DNA from: Zooshikella harenae | GTDB lineage: Bacteria > Pseudomonadota > Gammaproteobacteria > Pseudomonadales > Zooshikellaceae | DNA: 64,000 nt | Assembly: GCF_018837975.1 (NCBI RefSeq) | Contig: NZ_JAGSOY010000016.1 | Coordinates: forward strand, 24,426-88,425 | Direction of reading: 5' to 3' | Part shown: piece by piece, positions 35,513 to 44,864 of the stretch | How positions within the stretch are numbered: position 1 is the stretch's first letter | Layout: each line of letters begins with the position of its first letter | The notes under the pieces: model-generated | Seen by the model: only the letters and a program-made list of their open reading frames with translations | The model's database searches: none | Told to the model about the DNA's origin: nothing | Program-made: the position numbers and the translations under genes

Positions 35513-38182
35513 ATGAAAAAGCTTTCATTGTGCATTGCTTTAGCCTGCAATTGCTTAAACTCTTATGCTGTCGATATTCCTCCCTCTAGCATACCCCAAA
35601 ATAATGATGGTGTTGGACGGCATAACCACCATCACCAGCAACATGAGAAAGTTACCCCCGATATTCGTCCACCTATTACTGATGATAATAAAGTAATGGT
35701 TGAGGCGATGACGACGACAAAATGTGATACACAAAGCTTTGTAAATTTAACAGGTCGAGCTTTGGTCAATAAAATATTTTCAGTTGAGCCTACCTGTATT
35801 TATAACTTATTTGGTATGCCCGCGAGCAGTGCACAACATGTCTTTAAAGATCAGCAAATGCAATCAGTCGCCGATAGCTTTGTCAGTTTGGCTGAGGACT
35901 ATAATGGTAATAATAATGATAAAATTTTACAAATAGTACTGTTCTTAAGGGCTGGATATTATCAGCAATGGGGTAATAAAGATCAAATTGGTGACTATAG
36001 CCCTGCGCTTAAGGAAAAAGTAAAAACAGCTATTTCTAATTTTTCTAAAAGTAATCACTTTAATGATGTCAGTCGTGAGCATGGAGAAGTCCTAAGAGAG
36101 GTTATTACCTTAATTGATAGTTCTGAGCTAAATGGTCAATTTATTTCAACCTTGGAACGTTTATTGTCAAGCTTTGGAGATAAGCATAAAGAATATTGGC
36201 ATATGGCTGCCGCATTGAATAGTGTATTTACCGTGTTATTCAGAGGCCATAATTTCGAAGATTTTAAAACTAATATTCAGTCCAATCCTGCAATTATCAA
36301 AAGCCTGCATCAATTTATTACTAATAATGATGACATGCTTGGCGGGGATTATGCCTATTTGCTACCCAACGCAGCTCGTGAGCTAGGACGATTTTTGCAG
36401 TACAGTGGTAAGTTAAAAGACCAGGCAAAACCTTTAGTGCTCAACCTATTACAAGGGTATCAGTTAGGTGGTAAAGGGGGCGCTATTTGGATGGGTGCTG
36501 CTGAAATGGCAGATTATTATGATAACAGTAATTGCAGTGAATATGGTGTCTGTAATTTAAGAAGTCGTGTTGAAGAGCAGGTATTTAAACATCGTTATGA
36601 ATGTGCAAAACAAAATATTGTGGTTCGTGCTCAGCAAGCAACGACTAAGCAGATGGAAAAAAGCTGTAATGAGTTGAATGGACAGTCTACTTATTTCCAT
36701 CAACAGTTTAAGACCAACTATCAGCCTGTTAAAGATGATTATAATGACAGCCTAGAAGTGGTTGCTTTCCATACTCGTGAAGATTATCAGACCTATGCAG
36801 GTTTTTTATTTGATATGAGCACTGATAATGGTGGAATGTATTTAGAAGGTGATCCAAGTCAGAAAGGAAACCAGGCTCGTTTTATTGCTTATGAAAAAGT
36901 AGGTACTAATAATTTTGAAGTATGGAATCTGCGTCATGAGTTTAACCATTATTTAGATGGTCGTTTTAATATGTACGGTGATTTCAATGATGCGATATCA
37001 GCATTGACCGTATGGTGGATTGAAGGCATGGCTGAGTACATGGATAAACGGAATATTAACCCTCATGCTATCGACTTAGGAAAGTCAAAGGCTTATCGTC
37101 TTAGTCAAATACTGGCAAATGATTATAACAGTGGTGTAGATCGTATTTATTATTGGGGATATCTAGCCAGTCGTTTTATGTTTGAAAAACACGCTGCTGA
37201 TGTTTCACAAGTTCTAACGAATTTTAGAAATGGAGATTACTCTGCATATAGTGAGTTCATGAGTGGTATAAATACTCGCTATGATGAAGAGTTTTTCAGC
37301 TGGATTGATGCTTTAGATAAAGGTGATGGAGACGACAACGGGGACGGCGACGATAATGGTGATGGAGATGACAATGGGGACGGTGATGATAACGGCGATG
37401 GAGACGACAACGGGGACGGCGACGATAATGGCGATGGAGATGACAACGGAGACGGCGATGATAATGGTGATGGAGATGACAACGGTACTTGTGTAGGTAA
37501 ACAATCTACTGATCGTGATGAAGAGTTGATTAGTGTTCAACCAAAAGCTAACTTATCTGGTGGAGTCTTATACTATTTTGTCCAAGTGCCAGATTGTGCC
37601 AATAAGTTAACCCTTTCAGTATCAGGTGGAACTGGCGATGCTGATTTATTTGTCAATAATGAAGGATGGCCGACGCAAGATGCCTATGATTACAACTCAG
37701 CAGGTAAAGGTAATGCAGAGCAGATAGTTATCAACTCCCCAGAGAAAAATGATTACTACCATATTTTATTGTCAGCAAAATCCGCTTTCAGTGGTGCTAA
37801 ACTAAGTGTTAGCTTTAATGATGCTGTGACAACGCCGAAACCCGATCAAAACGATTGTAAACAGCAACGTCAGAGTGACCGTGATGATGAACTGACAAAT
37901 TGCTCTCCTAAACAATTAAGCAGTGCCTATAGTAAGTACTATTATGTGCACGTACCCGCTGATACTGCCAAGTTGACGGTGAGTACACAGGGTGGTTCCG
38001 GTAATGTAGATTTATATATGATTAAAGATGGTTGGCCTACCACTGAAAGCTTTGATCAGTCTTCTACACAACCGGGAAATACTGAACAAATCGTGATATC
38101 TAACCCAGCTTCAGGTTATTATCACTTTTTATTGGAACCTAAAGCACCCTATGAAGATGTTAAATTAGAAGCTAAGTTCTAA
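35513..38182 (+). CDS. secreted M9 microbial collagenase with two PPC domains
   Basis: 889 residues. A signal peptide (to about SYAVD) is followed by an M9 N-terminal helical activator region (about 60-370) and the catalytic domain with zinc motif HEFNH (His475, Glu476, His479) and the downstream WWIEGMAEY glutamate typical of family M9. A linker of nine GDGDDN hexapeptides (604-657) joins it to two bacterial pre-peptidase C-terminal (PPC) domains (about 675-775 and 795-889), each with G-[TS]-G-[DN]-[AV]-D-L-[FY]. It should degrade native collagen or similar matrix proteins outside the cell. The acidic linker probably binds calcium. A strong terminator follows. Confidence 0.93.
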   Translation: MKKLSLCIALACNCLNSYAVDIPPSSIPQNNDGVGRHNHHHQQHEKVTPDIRPPITDDNKVMVEAMTTTKCDTQSFVNLTGRALVNKIFSVEPTCIYNLFGMPASSAQHVFKDQQMQSVADSFVSLAEDYNGNNNDKILQIVLFLRAGYYQQWGNKDQIGDYSPALKEKVKTAISNFSKSNHFNDVSREHGEVLREVITLIDSSELNGQFISTLERLLSSFGDKHKEYWHMAAALNSVFTVLFRGHNFEDFKTNIQSNPAIIKSLHQFITNNDDMLGGDYAYLLPNAARELGRFLQYSGKLKDQAKPLVLNLLQGYQLGGKGGAIWMGAAEMADYYDNSNCSEYGVCNLRSRVEEQVFKHRYECAKQNIVVRAQQATTKQMEKSCNELNGQSTYFHQQFKTNYQPVKDDYNDSLEVVAFHTREDYQTYAGFLFDMSTDNGGMYLEGDPSQKGNQARFIAYEKVGTNNFEVWNLRHEFNHYLDGRFNMYGDFNDAISALTVWWIEGMAEYMDKRNINPHAIDLGKSKAYRLSQILANDYNSGVDRIYYWGYLASRFMFEKHAADVSQVLTNFRNGDYSAYSEFMSGINTRYDEEFFSWIDALDKGDGDDNGDGDDNGDGDDNGDGDDNGDGDDNGDGDDNGDGDDNGDGDDNGDGDDNGTCVGKQSTDRDEELISVQPKANLSGGVLYYFVQVPDCANKLTLSVSGGTGDADLFVNNEGWPTQDAYDYNSAGKGNAEQIVINSPEKNDYYHILLSAKSAFSGAKLSVSFNDAVTTPKPDQNDCKQQRQSDRDDELTNCSPKQLSSAYSKYYYVHVPADTAKLTVSTQGGSGNVDLYMIKDGWPTTESFDQSSTQPGNTEQIVISNPASGYYHFLLEPKAPYEDVKLEAKF
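37322..37483 (+). repeat. in-gene 18-bp tandem repeat encoding (GDGDDN)x9
   Basis: Nine 18-bp units with synonymous differences (GAC/GAT, GGC/GGA/GGT/GGG) encode nine GDGDDN hexapeptides in the collagenase. Because the unit is a multiple of 3, copy-number changes alter linker length without breaking the frame. The peptide resembles acidic calcium-binding linkers of secreted enzymes. Confidence 0.9.
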
Positions 38183-38207
38183 TTGTCGTATTTATCTTTA
38201 ATCCATC

Positions 38208-38242
38208 AAAAAGCTAGCCTATTTTTGTAGGCTAGCTTTTTT
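38208..38242 (+). terminator. intrinsic terminator of the collagenase gene
   Basis: AAAAAGCTAGCCTA (38208-38221), loop TTTTTG, then TAGGCTAGCTTTTTT (38228-38242). The long perfect stem with a T-run is a textbook rho-independent terminator 26 bp after the stop codon. Confidence 0.92.
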
Positions 38243-38262
38243 GTATGTCTCTCCTCCTCACA

Positions 38263-38286
38263 GTGCTTTCAGCACCTGATTCACAA
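38263..38286. repeat. third fragment of the dispersed repeat
   Basis: GTGCTTTCAGCACCTGATTCACAA shares 20 of 24 or more bases with GTGCTGCCAGCACCTGTTTCACAA at 2640-2663 (compared by position). Both contain a short GTGCT/AGCAC inverted repeat. It lies between the collagenase terminator and the tRNA-binding protein gene. Confidence 0.4.
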
Positions 38287-38397
38287 TATGCAAGTGCTTA
38301 ATCTAATCGCTTCGAATATAAAAAAAGTTTGCTAGGGCCTGTTAACACTATTTGATCTATGTATTATTAACGTAAACTGATCATTAGGAGTAATACG

Positions 38398-38751
38398 ATG
38401 AAGCCTGCACCCGTTAAAGAAATGATTTCATTTGAAGATTTTGAAAAGCTTGATATTCGAGTTGGGACGATTACGGCTGTTGAGCCTGTCGCTGATTCTA
38501 AAAAACTCATGAAATTGACCGTGGATTTTGGTGATCATGTTCGTTCGATATTAGCAGGAATTAAGCAGGAGCGAGAAAATCCTTATGAGATTCAAGGTAA
38601 ACAAGCACTCTTTGTGGTTAATTTACCTGAACGAAAAATGGCCGGAGAAATTTCACAAGGGATGTTATTTGACGTTGGGTATAGTGATGGGATTAAGCCT
38701 TGCTTGGCAGTCCCTGAGATTTTAGTTCCTAATGGCTCGCGGGCAGGCTAA
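38398..38751 (+). CDS. tRNA-binding (EMAP/Myf-type) protein, CsaA/YgjH family
   Basis: 117 residues, essentially one OB-fold tRNA-binding domain like the C-terminus of MetG. FEDFEKLDIRVGTITAVEPVADSKKL-type features (FEKLDIRVGTI, KLMKLTVDFG, RSILAGI, ALFVVNLPERKMAGEISQGM) are diagnostic. The end is like CsaA (CLAVPEILVPNGSRAG). It may bind tRNA-like structures or act as a chaperone, as proposed for CsaA. RBS TAGGAG lies before the ATG. It stands alone. Confidence 0.88.
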   Translation: MKPAPVKEMISFEDFEKLDIRVGTITAVEPVADSKKLMKLTVDFGDHVRSILAGIKQERENPYEIQGKQALFVVNLPERKMAGEISQGMLFDVGYSDGIKPCLAVPEILVPNGSRAG

Positions 38752-38855
38752 GGGTATCTTTGTTCTCAACAGGTTATAAGTAGTAGAGACCAGGGAGGAC
38801 CTTAATTAATGAGTGTGAATGTACCATCATGGTTTAATGGTCTGAGTGATATTTG

Positions 38856-39341
38856 ATGTATATTAGAGAAATTGTAGATAATGACTGGCGACACATTGAA
38901 GCGATTCAAGCTCAATCTTACTATGAAATAAAGCCTGAAGCGCTCAGTGTGCTACAGAGTAAATGTCGTGTATCACCTCAAACATGTAAGGTATGTATCC
39001 GTAGGGAAGCTGTTATGGGCTATTTATTAGCACATCCTTGGCTTCATCTGGTGCCTCCAAAACTTCATGAAGAAATTAAATGTATTGAGGAAGCATGCTC
39101 ACGAATATATCTACATGACTTGGCGGTAGCTCAACAGGCAAGACATGAAGGAGTTGCTCGTCGTTTAATGGAGGATTTCTTGGCAACAGCATCAGAGTAC
39201 AACTACCAGGAGATTATATTAGTTTCTGTCCAACAGAGTGAGGTATTTTGGTCAAAATATGGATTTAAGAAAGTTGATCATGTTGATATATGCCATAGTT
39301 ATGGTCCTAATCGGCAGTTAATGATAAAAACGATGTCATAA
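38856..39341 (+). CDS. GNAT-family N-acetyltransferase
   Basis: 161 residues from ATG 38856 (a TTG at 38853 is also in frame). The GNAT core is visible: IREIVDNDWRHIEAIQAQSY at the start, IYLHDLAVAQQARHEGVARRLMEDFL (acetyl-CoA binding motif A, here Q-x-x-R-H-E-G-V-A, close to Q-x-x-G-x-G/A) and VSVQQSEVFWSKYGFKKVD at the end. The substrate is unknown. The second glycine position in motif A is His-Glu, slightly unusual. Confidence 0.8.
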   Translation: MYIREIVDNDWRHIEAIQAQSYYEIKPEALSVLQSKCRVSPQTCKVCIRREAVMGYLLAHPWLHLVPPKLHEEIKCIEEACSRIYLHDLAVAQQARHEGVARRLMEDFLATASEYNYQEIILVSVQQSEVFWSKYGFKKVDHVDICHSYGPNRQLMIKTMS

Positions 39342-39461
39342 AAAAAGTTAGGACTTGCTAATACTCTTTGAAAATAGCAACCATGGAAATGGCATTAACA
39401 GATCCATATAAAATACTGAAAATATAATGGCGAGTAATTTAACCGTAGTTGGGAAACGTAT

Positions 39462-39815
39462 ATGCCAGATAGATTAAAAAATAAGTGCCATACTTTTTTT
39501 TATGGTCATCATGCCGTATCTGCGGCAGAAGATTATTTAGCGATGAGTGAGTGGTGTAAGCAGCACAATATTCAACATGATATCTATGGAGAGGGCGATT
39601 TAATAGAAAAATTTGAAAGTAAAGTTGCTGACTTACTTGGCTTTGAAAAAGGACTATTTATTATAACCGGGACGTTAAATCAAACAACTCTCTTACAGCT
39701 TGCGTGTAACCAACGCAAGCTTGATACTGTTGCAATGCATCATTCCTCGCATATTTTAAAGCATGAACAGTAAGGTTACCAATTTCAAAAACGGTTTAAA
39801 TGCTTGATATGCTAA
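39462..39815 (+). pseudogene. broken threonine-aldolase-like (beta-eliminating lyase) gene, 5' fragment
   Basis: A 103-codon frame whose product resembles the first third of PLP-dependent low-specificity threonine aldolase (usual length about 340): FYGHHAVSAAEDYLAM, YGEGDLIEKFESKVADLLGFEKGLFIITGTLNQ and HHSSHILKHEQ. It stops at TAA (39771-39773). Beyond the stop the same frame reads GYQFQKRFKCLIC before another stop at 39813, which continues the family pattern (HE-x-G-Y-x-x-x-x-R-F). The rest, including the PLP-lysine region, is absent. It is therefore a decayed remnant, unless the short product is still made. Confidence 0.65.
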
Positions 39816-39901
39816 ATGAAATGTTATGTCAATCTTTAAGCCTGCTCTCAGAGGAAATAAGCTTGGTTATTTCCAAATAAAACATAATTGACTGTTATTG
39901 A

Positions 39902-39948
39902 TAAAAAAAATACCTGTCTTTCTCGCTAGATCTAATAAAAGACAGGTA
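39902..39948 (-). terminator. intrinsic terminator of cpdB
   Basis: On the minus strand TACCTGTCTTT pairs with AAAGACAGGTA around a 15-nt loop (positions about 39911-39948), followed by a run of eight T (39909 leftwards). It lies 52 bp after the cpdB stop. Confidence 0.85.
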
Positions 39949-39999
39949 GTTACGCTTAGTGACGTTTTTTATGTACTGTTTTAATACTTTGTAATGGAC

Positions 40000-41973
40000 T
40001 TATTGGGTTAGAGTCATCTGATACACAGCAAAGCCAATATCATCTTTCCCAACCGGTTTCATGGGATATTGACTATGTTGTTTGATAAAAGTAGCTGCTT
40101 TAGGATCTGCTGAGGTTTCAACCAAGATATTTAATGGAGCTTTGCTGTTAATAGGCTTAAAAGACCAGTTGTTGTCAGCTGTAGGTGTTACTTTACCCTT
40201 TAGCTTGGTTTGTTGCTGAATATAGTTAGCAAGCACTTGGCGATTTTCGTCTGGCGCAGCAAAAGCAATAAATTTTTCTCCAGTACCTGGAAACGAACCA
40301 CTATAAGCTCGGTAGTTGTTGGTTGCCAGGAGGAATGGCTGATCATCACTAATCGCTTTTCCTTGATAAGTCAGGTTATAAATACGTTGGGCTTTTGCGT
40401 TTTTAAGCTGACAGCTTGCGTCATATTTAGCGGGTTGTGTTACATCAATTTGATATTTTACACCATCAATGACGTCAAAATTATAGGTTCTGAAATTATC
40501 CCAGTTAATCAGATGCTGCTCATTCTTTTGATTTGGATTTATTTGATTAAATTGTCCAGCCGCACATTCAAGCCAGGCTTTAATATGCTTTCCTGTCACT
40601 TTGAGCGCAACAAGGGTATTAGGGTATAGGTACAGGTCTGCGGCATTGCGATAGGTTAAGGTGCCTTTGGCGACTTCTGTAAAGTTGCTGGGATCATTTT
40701 TACGACCACCTACTTTAAAGGGAGCTGCAGCAGATAGTACGGGAATTTCAGCCAAGTCTGGATCACCTTGAATAAAGCGCTCGACGTATGCTTTCTGGGC
40801 ATCATTCACGATTTGTATAGAAGGATCGTCTTGGAAAAGGGCAAGGTAACTATAGATATCATCACTAGACTGCCCAATAGGCTGATTCACAAACTTCAAC
40901 GTAGCTTGATGATCTTCTGCAAGTAACTGGGTTAATGTTTGGTCAGGCTTAACTTGTTTAGTTTTGTCTTCATTAAATATACCCCTGACTGAGCCTTGCT
41001 TGTGGGTAATATGCCATTTTTTATTCTTCTGCGTTAAGGTAAAGTCAACGATACCAATATGATCTGCCCAACGTCCTGGCATCACTGCGGGAATACCGTT
41101 GATGGTGCCTTGCTTAATATCTACTCCTGGGATGCTACTAAATTGTTTTGAAGGAAAGACCGCATGGGCATGGCCAAAGAGAATAGCATCAATGCCTGTT
41201 ACTTGGCTTAAATAGTAAACAGAATTTTCAGCCATAGCTTTATAGGGTGCAGCACTCAACCCGGAATGGGGGATTGCAATAATGATATCTGCACCTGCCT
41301 GCTTCATTTTCGGGATTAATGCCTCAGCGGTTTTTTTGATATCAGCAGTAATGACTTTACCTGTCAGGTTGCGCTTATCCCATTGCATGATTTGTGGAGG
41401 AACAAAGCCAATGTAACCAATATTAAGGGTATGCTGTTGTCCCTCTTTATCTGTAACAGGTGTTGGTTTAATAACGTATTGCTGAAAATAAGGCTTACCA
41501 GGTTTACCTTTTCCATTGTCGTGAAAAACATTGGCACATACATAAGGAAATTTTGCATCATTAATGCTTTCCTTAAGGAAAGGAAGGCCATAGTTAAATT
41601 CATGATTACCAATATTGCCTACATCATACTGCAGTTGGTTCATCGCTTTATAAGCGGGATGAAGCTGTCCTTTTTGTAAACCACGGGAGGCAATATAGTC
41701 GCCTAAAGGGCTGCCTTGTAATAGATCTCCATTATCCACTAGTACGCTGTTGTTTGCTTCCTGACGAGCTTGTTTGATCAATGTTGCGGCTCGCGTTAAG
41801 CCAATCTTAGGGCTGGGTTTGCCTTTGTAATAATCAAAGTCCATTAAGTTGGCATGAATATCGGTTGTTTCAATAATGCGGAGCTTAATCGTTGCTTCTG
41901 GGGTACTACTGAAACTGCTGGAGCTAATAGTAAGTGCAACAATGGACATAACAGCTTTTATATGAATACTCAT
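40000..41973 (-). CDS. cpdB: periplasmic 2',3'-cyclic-nucleotide 2'-phosphodiesterase/3'-nucleotidase
   Basis: 657 residues, like E. coli CpdB (647). After the signal peptide come the metallophosphatase motifs: [49 protein letters not shown] and FGHAHAVFP. The C-terminal 5'-nucleotidase domain (about 360-600: [27 protein letters not shown]) binds the base. It hydrolyses 2',3'-cyclic nucleotides and 3'-nucleotides in the periplasm for phosphate and nucleoside salvage. It is a single-gene unit with its own terminator and a structured leader (42006-42044). Confidence 0.95.
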   Translation of the reverse strand: MSIHIKAVMSIVALTISSSSFSSTPEATIKLRIIETTDIHANLMDFDYYKGKPSPKIGLTRAATLIKQARQEANNSVLVDNGDLLQGSPLGDYIASRGLQKGQLHPAYKAMNQLQYDVGNIGNHEFNYGLPFLKESINDAKFPYVCANVFHDNGKGKPGKPYFQQYVIKPTPVTDKEGQQHTLNIGYIGFVPPQIMQWDKRNLTGKVITADIKKTAEALIPKMKQAGADIIIAIPHSGLSAAPYKAMAENSVYYLSQVTGIDAILFGHAHAVFPSKQFSSIPGVDIKQGTINGIPAVMPGRWADHIGIVDFTLTQKNKKWHITHKQGSVRGIFNEDKTKQVKPDQTLTQLLAEDHQATLKFVNQPIGQSSDDIYSYLALFQDDPSIQIVNDAQKAYVERFIQGDPDLAEIPVLSAAAPFKVGGRKNDPSNFTEVAKGTLTYRNAADLYLYPNTLVALKVTGKHIKAWLECAAGQFNQINPNQKNEQHLINWDNFRTYNFDVIDGVKYQIDVTQPAKYDASCQLKNAKAQRIYNLTYQGKAISDDQPFLLATNNYRAYSGSFPGTGEKFIAFAAPDENRQVLANYIQQQTKLKGKVTPTADNNWSFKPINSKAPLNILVETSADPKAATFIKQHSQYPMKPVGKDDIGFAVYQMTLTQ

Positions 41974-42418
41974 TTATTGCTCACTTAAGTAAGGTTGTAT
42001 CCAAAGGGGGTGATATGCCATGAGGGCATTATGTTGGAACCCCCATTAGCTGAGCCTGAGGTTTTCACACCACTTTGAATTGTTTTGTAATGTGTACTCT
42101 GGAAGCGTTATCAAACCATAGGCCTTGAAAAAAAAGCAAGGCATATTCGACTTTATATTCGCTGTTTTTAATCAATTCATTTTAATGAAGAATTAATATG
42201 GTGCTGTGTTATACATTCTTGATGCTAGACAAGGTCGGTTTGCCGTTGTCATCTATACTTTTACGTCTGAGTCATTCGCACAATTACCCTTCATTGGGGG
42301 TATACCTTGAGAGATGGCCATATTCTTATAAACACATATTGTCTGAGATGAATGGTGGTCCTTGAAGGGCGAGCTGATGTAAGCATGAAAGATGATTATT
42401 CGGGTAAGAGGTTAATTG
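41974..42418. other. 445-bp intergenic region between divergent genes
   Basis: Spacer between cpdB (leftward) and a small rightward frame. It contains the cpdB leader hairpin at 42006-42044. The remainder shows no gene and no clear regulatory motif. Confidence 0.5.
42006..42044 (-). promoter_or_regulatory. stem-loop in the cpdB 5' leader
   Basis: GGGGGT (42006-42011) pairs with ACCCCC (42039-42044), and inside it ATGCC pairs with GGCAT around ATGAG. The element ends 33 bp before the cpdB start codon, so it would lie in the 5' untranslated RNA. Whether it regulates translation or is part of an upstream promoter is not known. Confidence 0.4.
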
Positions 42419-42658
42419 ATGAAGACAGTAACATTGACCACGAAGGATTCTATGATTACCAGTGATCAAGGTATTTTTCAGGGATGGACTCAATTTATTG
42501 ATCATTTGGCAATCAACAGTCCTGCAGGTGCTACTTTAGTCGACCGATTGTCAGGTTCACATGGGTTTACCATGCCACTGATTCATCGACACAGCTGGCT
42601 TGTTGTTACTCCACGAGGTGAACGATTTGTTGTTAAACGCCCAAATGAGGATAATTAA
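42419..42658 (+). CDS. small uncharacterised protein
   Basis: 79 residues from ATG 42419 (a TTG at 42416 is in frame), preceded by AAGAGG. No family recognised. The sequence (VTLTTKDSMITSDQGIFQGW, HSWLVVTPRGERFVVKRPNEDN) is neither membrane nor secreted and has normal composition. A possible structured RNA begins 54 bp after its stop. It may be a real small gene. Confidence 0.45.
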   Translation: MKTVTLTTKDSMITSDQGIFQGWTQFIDHLAINSPAGATLVDRLSGSHGFTMPLIHRHSWLVVTPRGERFVVKRPNEDN

Positions 42659-43309
42659 TCCGATTTTTGCTTAAGCTTTATTTGTGGTTAGTTATTGTTA
42701 TTAAAACAGTACAGTTGTCTATACAATGTAAGAAATTATAGGGTTATTTTGTCCAACATAGCTTACACTATCTTTCGTTGGAGGATAGGTTAGACAACTG
42801 TCGTGGTGAGAAGCAGCCGTTAATAATTATTTGTAGTTGCAGTTCGTTTTATTGCCTTCCTGATAAAATCCGCTTTTTTTGCTTGTGTTTAGTTTTTCTT
42901 ACCAAAATATACTTCGAATGATGGTTAGGTCATTCTATTTTTATAGTATTAATCAGGCCGTTAACCAATAAGTTTTCTTGTCAGACTTTTCAGTCGTTTA
43001 ATGTGATGATTTTTGGTGCGCCGGTTCTATTGGGGCACTATTAATAGGCAAATTATTTGATAATCTGAAGAGTCATTTTTTTATTTGAAAAAATATTGCA
43101 TTTAGGAATCTCATTGTAATATATTGGAGCTGTAAACATGGAAAAGTTTACTTTAGCTAAACTATAACTGCCTCAAGGGCGTAAGAAATTCCATAAATTA
43201 ATAATTAAATCTGCAAAATATTAGGCAGGGAGAGTCGTAAAAATATAAAGGTAGCAGGAAGCTATCAAACAAATAGATTGACTATTATCTGAGTGATTAG
43301 GGGCTATCA
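42659..43309. other. 651-bp intergenic region upstream of the S8 protease
   Basis: Contains the structured element 42712-42800 and AT-rich sequence. A possible sigma-70 promoter for the protease is TTGCAT (43096-43101) with TATATT (43120-43125), 18-bp spacing. No gene seen. Confidence 0.4.
42712..42800 (+). ncRNA. candidate structured RNA element
   Basis: The 89-bp segment is closed by perfect 10-bp arms CAGTTGTCTA (42712-42721) and TAGACAACTG (42791-42800). Inside, TGTAAG (42727-42732) pairs with CTTACA (42762-42767), TCCAAC (42752-42757) with GTTGGA (42777-42782), and CTATC (42768-42772) with GATAG (42784-42788). Some of these pairings exclude or cross each other (pseudoknot or switch). 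No known RNA family is recognised and no T-tract follows. Confidence 0.3.
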
Positions 43310-44776
43310 ATGACGAAAACATTATGTGCTTTTGTGTCTATTTCTATAGGCTGTTTATCGGGGGGCGTATTAGCTGAAGAAGTATTGGGGATAGCACCAA
43401 AAACCAATCGCATAATTATTAAATATAAGCAATCCACCTCAAAAAAACACACAGGTCCAATGTCTGCTCCTGCTGTTAATGTACAGCCTCGTATGCTAGC
43501 AGCTACGTCTGGAGAAAAGCTTAAGCAGCTCAAAAAAATAGATAAGAATAAAGTAATTTATACACTTGATGAGCAGATGGATGTGGCAAAAGTTGAAGCG
43601 ATTGCTGCCTCGTTAGGCAACGATAGCCGTATAGAATATGCTGAGCCTGATTATATGATGACAATTCAGCAAACGCATCCAAATGATCCTCGTTATGCTG
43701 AGCAATGGAGTTATCACAGTAATGATAAAGTCACTGGTGGTATGAATTTACCTAATGCCTGGTCTATTACTCAAGGTAGTGAAGATGTGATAGTGGCTGT
43801 TGTTGATACGGGCATTCGCTATCATGAGGACTTAATGGATAACATTGTCCCAGGATATGATTTTATTTCGGATGAATTTGTTGCTAATGATGGTGATGGT
43901 CGAGATGATAATCCTCTTGATTCAGGTGACTTTACTCGACAAGGAGAGTGTGGTTATTCAAGTGGTCAGCCTGTACCGTCAAGAGATGAGACCAGTTCAT
44001 GGCATGGCACACATGTAGCAGGCACCATTGCTGCCGTAAGTAATAATGGTATTGGGGTCGCTGGCGTTGCTTGGAAGAGTAAGATTTTACCCGTGAGAGT
44101 ACTAGGTCGCTGTGGTGGCTATACCAGTGATATTGTGGAAGGTATGCGTTGGGCGGCTGGCTTGCATGTTGATGGTGTACCTGCCAATAAATACCCTGCA
44201 CAAGTCGTGAATTTAAGCTTGGGGGGAGAGTCACCCTGTAGTCGTGTTTATCAGGAAGCCATTGACGATATCAGCGCAAAAGGTACAACGGTCGTGGTTG
44301 CTGCAGGCAATGAAGGGGTACGCATCAACAGTCGTAATGCATCACCTGCTAACTGTTCTGGCGTTATTACGGTTGCTGCCAATAATATGAGTGGTGAACG
44401 TTCTTACTACTCAAATTATGGTGATTATGTTGATATTGCCGCACCGGGTGGTGAAACCAGAGTGAAGAAATATGATTACATGTCTGGTGATTACACTTGG
44501 CAAAAACGTCCTGAGGGTGGCATTTTATCCACATTAAATGCGGGTCAGTCTTATCCAGGTGGTGATAATTATGATTACTACCAAGGAACCAGTATGGCGA
44601 CCCCTCATGTGGCTGGACTTGTTGCATTAATGTATGCGGTTAATCCAACCATTAAACCCAGTACCGTTCGCTCAATTTTGAAAAGCACGGCTAGACAAAC
44701 TGATTGTGATGAGTGTGGTGCTGGGGTAGTGAATGCTTATCAAGCCGTTAAAAAAGCCAAGCTTTATTACTGGTAA
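43310..44776 (+). CDS. secreted subtilisin-like serine protease (S8)
   Basis: 488 residues. A signal peptide (CAFVSISIGCLSGGVLA-EE), an I9-type propeptide (about 25-120: NRIIIKYKQ...RIEYAEPDY) and the S8 catalytic domain are present. The triad is Asp166 (VVDTGIRYHEDL), His232 (WHGTHVAG) and Ser428 (GTSMATPHVAG); AAGNEG gives the oxyanion Asn. Unlike many marine homologues it has no C-terminal PPC or P domain and ends shortly after the catalytic core (ending AKLYYW). A broad extracellular protease is expected. A bidirectional terminator follows. Confidence 0.94.
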   Translation: MTKTLCAFVSISIGCLSGGVLAEEVLGIAPKTNRIIIKYKQSTSKKHTGPMSAPAVNVQPRMLAATSGEKLKQLKKIDKNKVIYTLDEQMDVAKVEAIAASLGNDSRIEYAEPDYMMTIQQTHPNDPRYAEQWSYHSNDKVTGGMNLPNAWSITQGSEDVIVAVVDTGIRYHEDLMDNIVPGYDFISDEFVANDGDGRDDNPLDSGDFTRQGECGYSSGQPVPSRDETSSWHGTHVAGTIAAVSNNGIGVAGVAWKSKILPVRVLGRCGGYTSDIVEGMRWAAGLHVDGVPANKYPAQVVNLSLGGESPCSRVYQEAIDDISAKGTTVVVAAGNEGVRINSRNASPANCSGVITVAANNMSGERSYYSNYGDYVDIAAPGGETRVKKYDYMSGDYTWQKRPEGGILSTLNAGQSYPGGDNYDYYQGTSMATPHVAGLVALMYAVNPTIKPSTVRSILKSTARQTDCDECGAGVVNAYQAVKKAKLYYW

Positions 44777-44799
44777 ACTAAACGTTTTAGGCCTGAGCA

Positions 44800-44838
44800 A
44801 ATAAAAAAAGGTCAAGCAATGCTTGACCTTTTTTTATT
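44800..44838. terminator. bidirectional intrinsic terminator (S8 protease / slt)
   Basis: A perfect inverted repeat AATAAAAAAAGGTCAAGC (44800-44817), loop AAT, GCTTGACCTTTTTTTATT (44821-44838). A- and T-runs flank the GC stem on both sides, so it serves both convergent genes. Confidence 0.93.
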
Positions 44839-44864
44839 GAGTAATGAGTGTTGGCCACTCATTA

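Noticed and set aside
37279..37540. Antisense frames over the collagenase linker (Ser-Pro-Leu and Ile-Val repeats)
   Set aside because: They only mirror the 18-bp tandem repeat of the (GDGDDN)9 linker in other frames.
40210..40629. 139-codon frame antisense to cpdB
   Set aside because: Lies opposite the conserved C-terminal domain of CpdB and has no ribosome site or family resemblance.
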